In this document: in pieces, positions 6,743-8,953 of the stretch
Layout of the letters: each line of letters begins with the position of its first letter
Numbering within the stretch: position 1 is the stretch's first letter
From: Syntrophomonadaceae bacterium
GTDB lineage: Bacteria > Bacillota > Dethiobacteria > DTU022
DNA length: 8,953 nt
Direction: 5' to 3'
NCBI GenBank assembly: GCA_003566935.1
Contig: PXBM01000076.1
Location: 1 to 8,953, forward strand
Notes under the pieces: generated by a model
Seen by the model: the letters and a program-made list of their open reading frames with translations, nothing else
Database searches by the model: none
What the model was told of the DNA's origin: nothing
Program-made: the position numbers and the translations under genes

Positions 6743-6795
6743 AATGTTTCTTACGCGTTGACAGTAAAGGCTGCTTAAGATAAGCTATAGAATGG

Positions 6796-7935
6796 ATGAA
6801 GAGGATGCCCCTGGACTTTAAAATAACCCATAAATGTTCGTATAGTGCTGCCCGGGCCGGTGAGATGAAAACGGCACATGCCACTGTGTCTACTCCGGCT
6901 TTTATGCCGGTCGGCACCCAGGGTACTGTAAAAGCAATTACAACTGGTGAGCTTGCTGCGATGGGTACCGGGATAATCCTCAGTAACTGTTACCACCTGT
7001 TTCTGCGTCCGGGAGTAGAATTGATTGCCCGGCACGGCGGACTGCACCAATTCATGAACTGGTCCGGTGCAATCCTGACAGACAGCGGTGGTTTCCAGGT
7101 TTTCAGCCTGGGAGGCCTACGAAAATTAAATGATCAGGGGGTTGCTTTTACATCCCACATAGATGGCTCAACGCATTTTTTGACCCCGGAAAGGGTCATC
7201 CGTTTGCAGAATATTATTGGTTCCGATATTGCCATGATCCTGGACCAGTGCCCGCCTTATCCAGCTGACCGCGAAGAAGTTGAAGACGCCGTGCGCCGCA
7301 CAACCCTGTGGGCAAAGCGGAGCAAGGAAGCGCACATTAATAATGACCAGGCAGCATTTGCCATTGTGCAGGGTGGAGTATATGGAGATTTACGCGAACG
7401 CTCGGTAAAAGAACTGGTCGAACTCGACTTTGACGGGTACGCAATAGGCGGTCTGAGCGTTGGGGAACCGAAACGCTTAATGTATGAAGTTCTTAATTGC
7501 ACGGTTCCGGATCTGCCGCAGGGAAAAGTGCATTACCTGATGGGAGTCGGCTCCCCCGATGCCCTGCTTGAAGGAGTCAGGTACGGCATAGATATTTTTG
7601 ACTGTGTCTTACCGACCCGCATTGCCAGAAATGGCAGGGTGATGACTTCTGAAGGATACCTGCCAGTTAGAAATAGCGCTTTTGCTTATGATTTGGAACC
7701 ATTAGATAAAGCTTGCTCATGCCCTGTATGTAAAAACTACTCCAGGGCTTATATCAGGCACCTGATCAACGCCGGTGAAATCCTGGGCCTAAGGTTAACT
7801 ACTTACCATAACCTTTACTACCTGGACCGGTTAATGAGGGAGATCAGGGAAGCCATAAGCGAGGACCGTTTTGAAGATTATTACCGGAAAGTGAGCCCGC
7901 AGCTCACAAAAATGTATGGAGGTGTAGTTAAGTGA
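6796..7935 (+). CDS. tgt: tRNA-guanine transglycosylase
   Basis: A 379-residue bacterial tRNA-guanine transglycosylase, which swaps G34 of Asn, Asp, His and Tyr tRNAs for preQ1. Counting from 6796, the TIM-barrel enzyme shows TPAFMPVGTQGTVKA (33-47), LTDSGGFQVFSL (94-105) with D96, GGLSVGEPK (218-226), and the nucleophile D269 within GIDIFDCVLPTR (264-275). The zinc site is C307, C309, C312 (CSCPVC) and H338 (TYHNLYYL). All catalytic and zinc ligands are present. The start is uncertain: ATG 6796 and ATG 6805 are in frame, and neither has a well-spaced ribosome site; GAAGAGG (6798-6804) abuts the second ATG. The body of the protein is unaffected. Its stop TGA overlaps the yajC start by four bases. 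Confidence 0.97.
   Translation: MKRMPLDFKITHKCSYSAARAGEMKTAHATVSTPAFMPVGTQGTVKAITTGELAAMGTGIILSNCYHLFLRPGVELIARHGGLHQFMNWSGAILTDSGGFQVFSLGGLRKLNDQGVAFTSHIDGSTHFLTPERVIRLQNIIGSDIAMILDQCPPYPADREEVEDAVRRTTLWAKRSKEAHINNDQAAFAIVQGGVYGDLRERSVKELVELDFDGYAIGGLSVGEPKRLMYEVLNCTVPDLPQGKVHYLMGVGSPDALLEGVRYGIDIFDCVLPTRIARNGRVMTSEGYLPVRNSAFAYDLEPLDKACSCPVCKNYSRAYIRHLINAGEILGLRLTTYHNLYYLDRLMREIREAISEDRFEDYYRKVSPQLTKMYGGVVK
7918..7924 (+). promoter_or_regulatory. Ribosome binding site for the GTG start of yajC
   Basis: GGAGGTG is a strong ribosome site inside the end of tgt, 7 nt before GTG 7932. It supports the GTG start and the GTGA overlap (7932-7935) between tgt and yajC. Confidence 0.8.
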
Positions 7936-8207
7936 ATTTTGAGACTCTTGGACCATTTGTACCGCTGATTTTATTGTTTGTAGTATTCTACTTTCTACTG
8001 ATTCGCCCTCAACAGCAGCAGCAGAAAAAGCGCAAGGAAATGCTTAGCAACCTGAAAAAAGGTGACCGGGTGGTTACCATAGGTGGAATTTACGGCATTA
8101 TTAAGGAAATCGATGATACAGCAATGCAGTTACGTGTAGCCGATAACCTTAACCTTAAGTTTGCCCGGGCATCTGTTGACAGGGTTATTAACGACGAAGC
8201 AGAGTAA
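7932..8207 (+). CDS. yajC: Preprotein translocase accessory subunit YajC
   Basis: A 91-residue YajC protein, an accessory of the SecDF translocon in the inner membrane. It has one N-terminal membrane helix (about residues 7-24, VPLILLFVVFYFLLI), then the family motif LIRPQQQQQKKRKEM and a small soluble domain with LKKGDRVVTIGGIYGIIKEI (41-60). The start is GTG 7932, overlapping the tgt stop as GTGA, so translation is probably coupled to tgt. In many bacteria secD and secF follow directly; here a terminator comes next and no secD is seen, so the Sec partners must lie elsewhere if present. Confidence 0.95.
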   Translation: MNFETLGPFVPLILLFVVFYFLLIRPQQQQQKKRKEMLSNLKKGDRVVTIGGIYGIIKEIDDTAMQLRVADNLNLKFARASVDRVINDEAE

Positions 8208-8255
8208 TTGGGATGCAGCCGGTTTTTAACGGCACCATAAGTAGCAAGCTAAAAA

Positions 8256-8303
8256 AGCACTCCTGCCATGCGCCAGTAAGGTGTACATAAGGAGTGCTCT
8301 TTT
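8256..8303 (+). terminator. Hairpin terminator after yajC, probably bidirectional
   Basis: AGCACTCCT (8256-8264) pairs perfectly with AGGAGTGCT (8290-8298), nine base pairs. The 25-nt apical part can fold further: TGCGCC (8269-8274) with GGTGTA (8280-8285) around the loop AGTAA, including two G-T pairs. CTTTT (8299-8303) follows, and AAAAAA (8251-8256) precedes, so the same hairpin could stop transcription on either strand. It ends the run from queT/yebC to yajC. The rest of the 166-nt gap 8208-8373 shows only a weak 4-bp hairpin (GCCG/CGGC, 8218-8233) and no clear promoter for rarA. Confidence 0.75.
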
Positions 8304-8373
8304 ATAAGTATAGCCAGCATTACCGTGGCTTGAATGTTTTGCAACATCTATCAGGCAGATTTGAAGAAAGCCG

Positions 8374-8953
8374 GTGAAAGACAAAGTGGATCTAGTCAGT
8401 TACGGCCTGGAAAGCAAAATAAAAGCAGAAGGCCCCCTGGCCCAGCGCATGCGGCCATTAACTCTTGATCAGTTTGCCGGGCAGATGCAAATTCTTGCCG
8501 AGGGGAAACCGCTGCGCACCCTCATCACCAGGGACAAGCTGGTATCGCTCATATTTTACGGACCACCGGGTACGGGAAAAACGAGCCTGGCTAAAATAAT
8601 AGCCGATGCTACGCAGGCTGAATTCGTCCAGCTCAATGCTATCGCCGCAGGAGTTAAAGACGCCCGCCAGGTGATAGAGCGGGCCAGGGAAAACTGGTCA
8701 CTCAATGGCAAACGAACGATCCTTTTTATTGATGAAATACATCGTTTCAATAAATCCCAGCAGGATGTACTCCTTTCTGCTGTTGAAGAGGGAACGATAA
8801 TTTTCATTGGTGCAACCACGGAAAACCCCTTTTTTTACCTGACCGGCCCATTACTGTCAAGGACCAGGCTATTTGTTTTCGAAGCGCTTGAGAAAAAGGA
8901 TATCTTAGAACTACTGCAAGCAGCTTTAAAAGATTCAGAGCGCGGCCTGGGCA
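8374..8953 (+). CDS. rarA: Replication-associated recombination protein RarA (MgsA), 5' part
   Basis: The first 193 residues of a RarA/MgsA-type AAA+ ATPase, which acts at stalled replication forks and single-strand gaps. The frame is open to the window end. Marks from GTG 8374 are PLAQRMRPLTLDQFAGQ (21-37), Walker A YGPPGTGKTSLAK (62-74), NAIAAGVKDARQVIERA (88-104) typical of RarA, Walker B LFIDEIHRFNKSQQD (117-131), sensor 1 FIGATTENPFF (144-154) and the arginine finger R163 in LLSRTR. HRFNKSQQD and GATTENP separate it from RuvB and from clamp-loader ATPases. The start is GTG 8374, the first start after an in-frame TGA at 8362; a second GTG lies at 8386. Only a weak ribosome site (GAAGAAAG, 8363-8370) precedes it. 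The C-terminal half, including the tetramerisation domain, is outside the window. Confidence 0.95.
   Translation, partial: MKDKVDLVSYGLESKIKAEGPLAQRMRPLTLDQFAGQMQILAEGKPLRTLITRDKLVSLIFYGPPGTGKTSLAKIIADATQAEFVQLNAIAAGVKDARQVIERARENWSLNGKRTILFIDEIHRFNKSQQDVLLSAVEEGTIIFIGATTENPFFYLTGPLLSRTRLFVFEALEKKDILELLQAALKDSERGLG

Noticed and set aside
6758..6763. Perfect TTGACA between queA and tgt
   Set aside because: The hexamer 17 nt downstream is TAAGCT, a poor -10; TATAGA is 22 nt away, too far. Not called as a promoter.
8218..8233. GCCG/CGGC hairpin after yajC
   Set aside because: Only four pairs around an 8-nt loop and no T run after the stem. The stronger hairpin at 8256-8298 explains termination.
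8556..8819. Minus-strand open frame opposite rarA
   Set aside because: It is the mirror of the conserved Walker A to sensor-1 region of RarA on the + strand and shows no ribosome site or family features.
1..8953. Mobile element, CRISPR array, toxin-antitoxin pair or defence island
   Set aside because: No transposase, direct-repeat array, integrase or defence-type gene is visible; all space is taken by conserved core genes in one orientation.

Overview
The window looks like part of a chromosome from an anaerobic Firmicute of the Clostridia / Desulfotomaculum-Pelotomaculum-Syntrophomonas type. The reasons are the gene order yebC-ruvC-ruvA-ruvB-DUF2905-queA-tgt-yajC, strong AGGAGG-type ribosome binding sites, a Thermoanaerobacter-like preQ1-I riboswitch, and moderate GC content. 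The species cannot be fixed from the sequence alone. All genes lie on the + strand and are tightly packed, and no mobile element, CRISPR array, tRNA or rRNA is visible.

Layout. Positions 1-839 hold the 3' part of a glutamate synthase small subunit (gltD). A LysR-type regulator follows after 19 nt (859-1770). Next comes an extended -10 promoter (1802-1810), whose predicted start site falls on the first bases of a preQ1-I riboswitch (1816-1854). The riboswitch controls queT, the membrane S component of a queuosine-precursor ECF transporter (1868-2338). yebC (2375-3133) and the Holliday-junction genes ruvC, ruvA and ruvB (3164-5349) follow. After them come a small two-helix membrane protein of the DUF2905 family (5428-5646), queA (5708-6742), tgt (6796-7935) and yajC (7932-8207). 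A bidirectional-looking hairpin terminator (8256-8303) closes this run. The last gene, rarA (8374 onward), is cut by the window end.

How the genes work together. Two themes are interleaved. One is tRNA queuosine: QueT imports a precursor under preQ1 control, Tgt exchanges anticodon guanine for preQ1, and QueA adds the epoxycyclopentane ring. The other is recombination and fork repair: RuvABC processes Holliday junctions and RarA acts at stalled forks. YebC and YajC are housekeeping additions from translation/regulation and protein secretion.

Most of the window is ordinary, well-known core genome; I found no convincing undescribed system. The points most worth a second look are the riboswitch-promoter arrangement before queT, a valine in place of the usual threonine at the RuvB sensor-1 motif, the structured terminator after yajC, and the placement of a CysL/YeiE-like LysR gene directly behind gltD.
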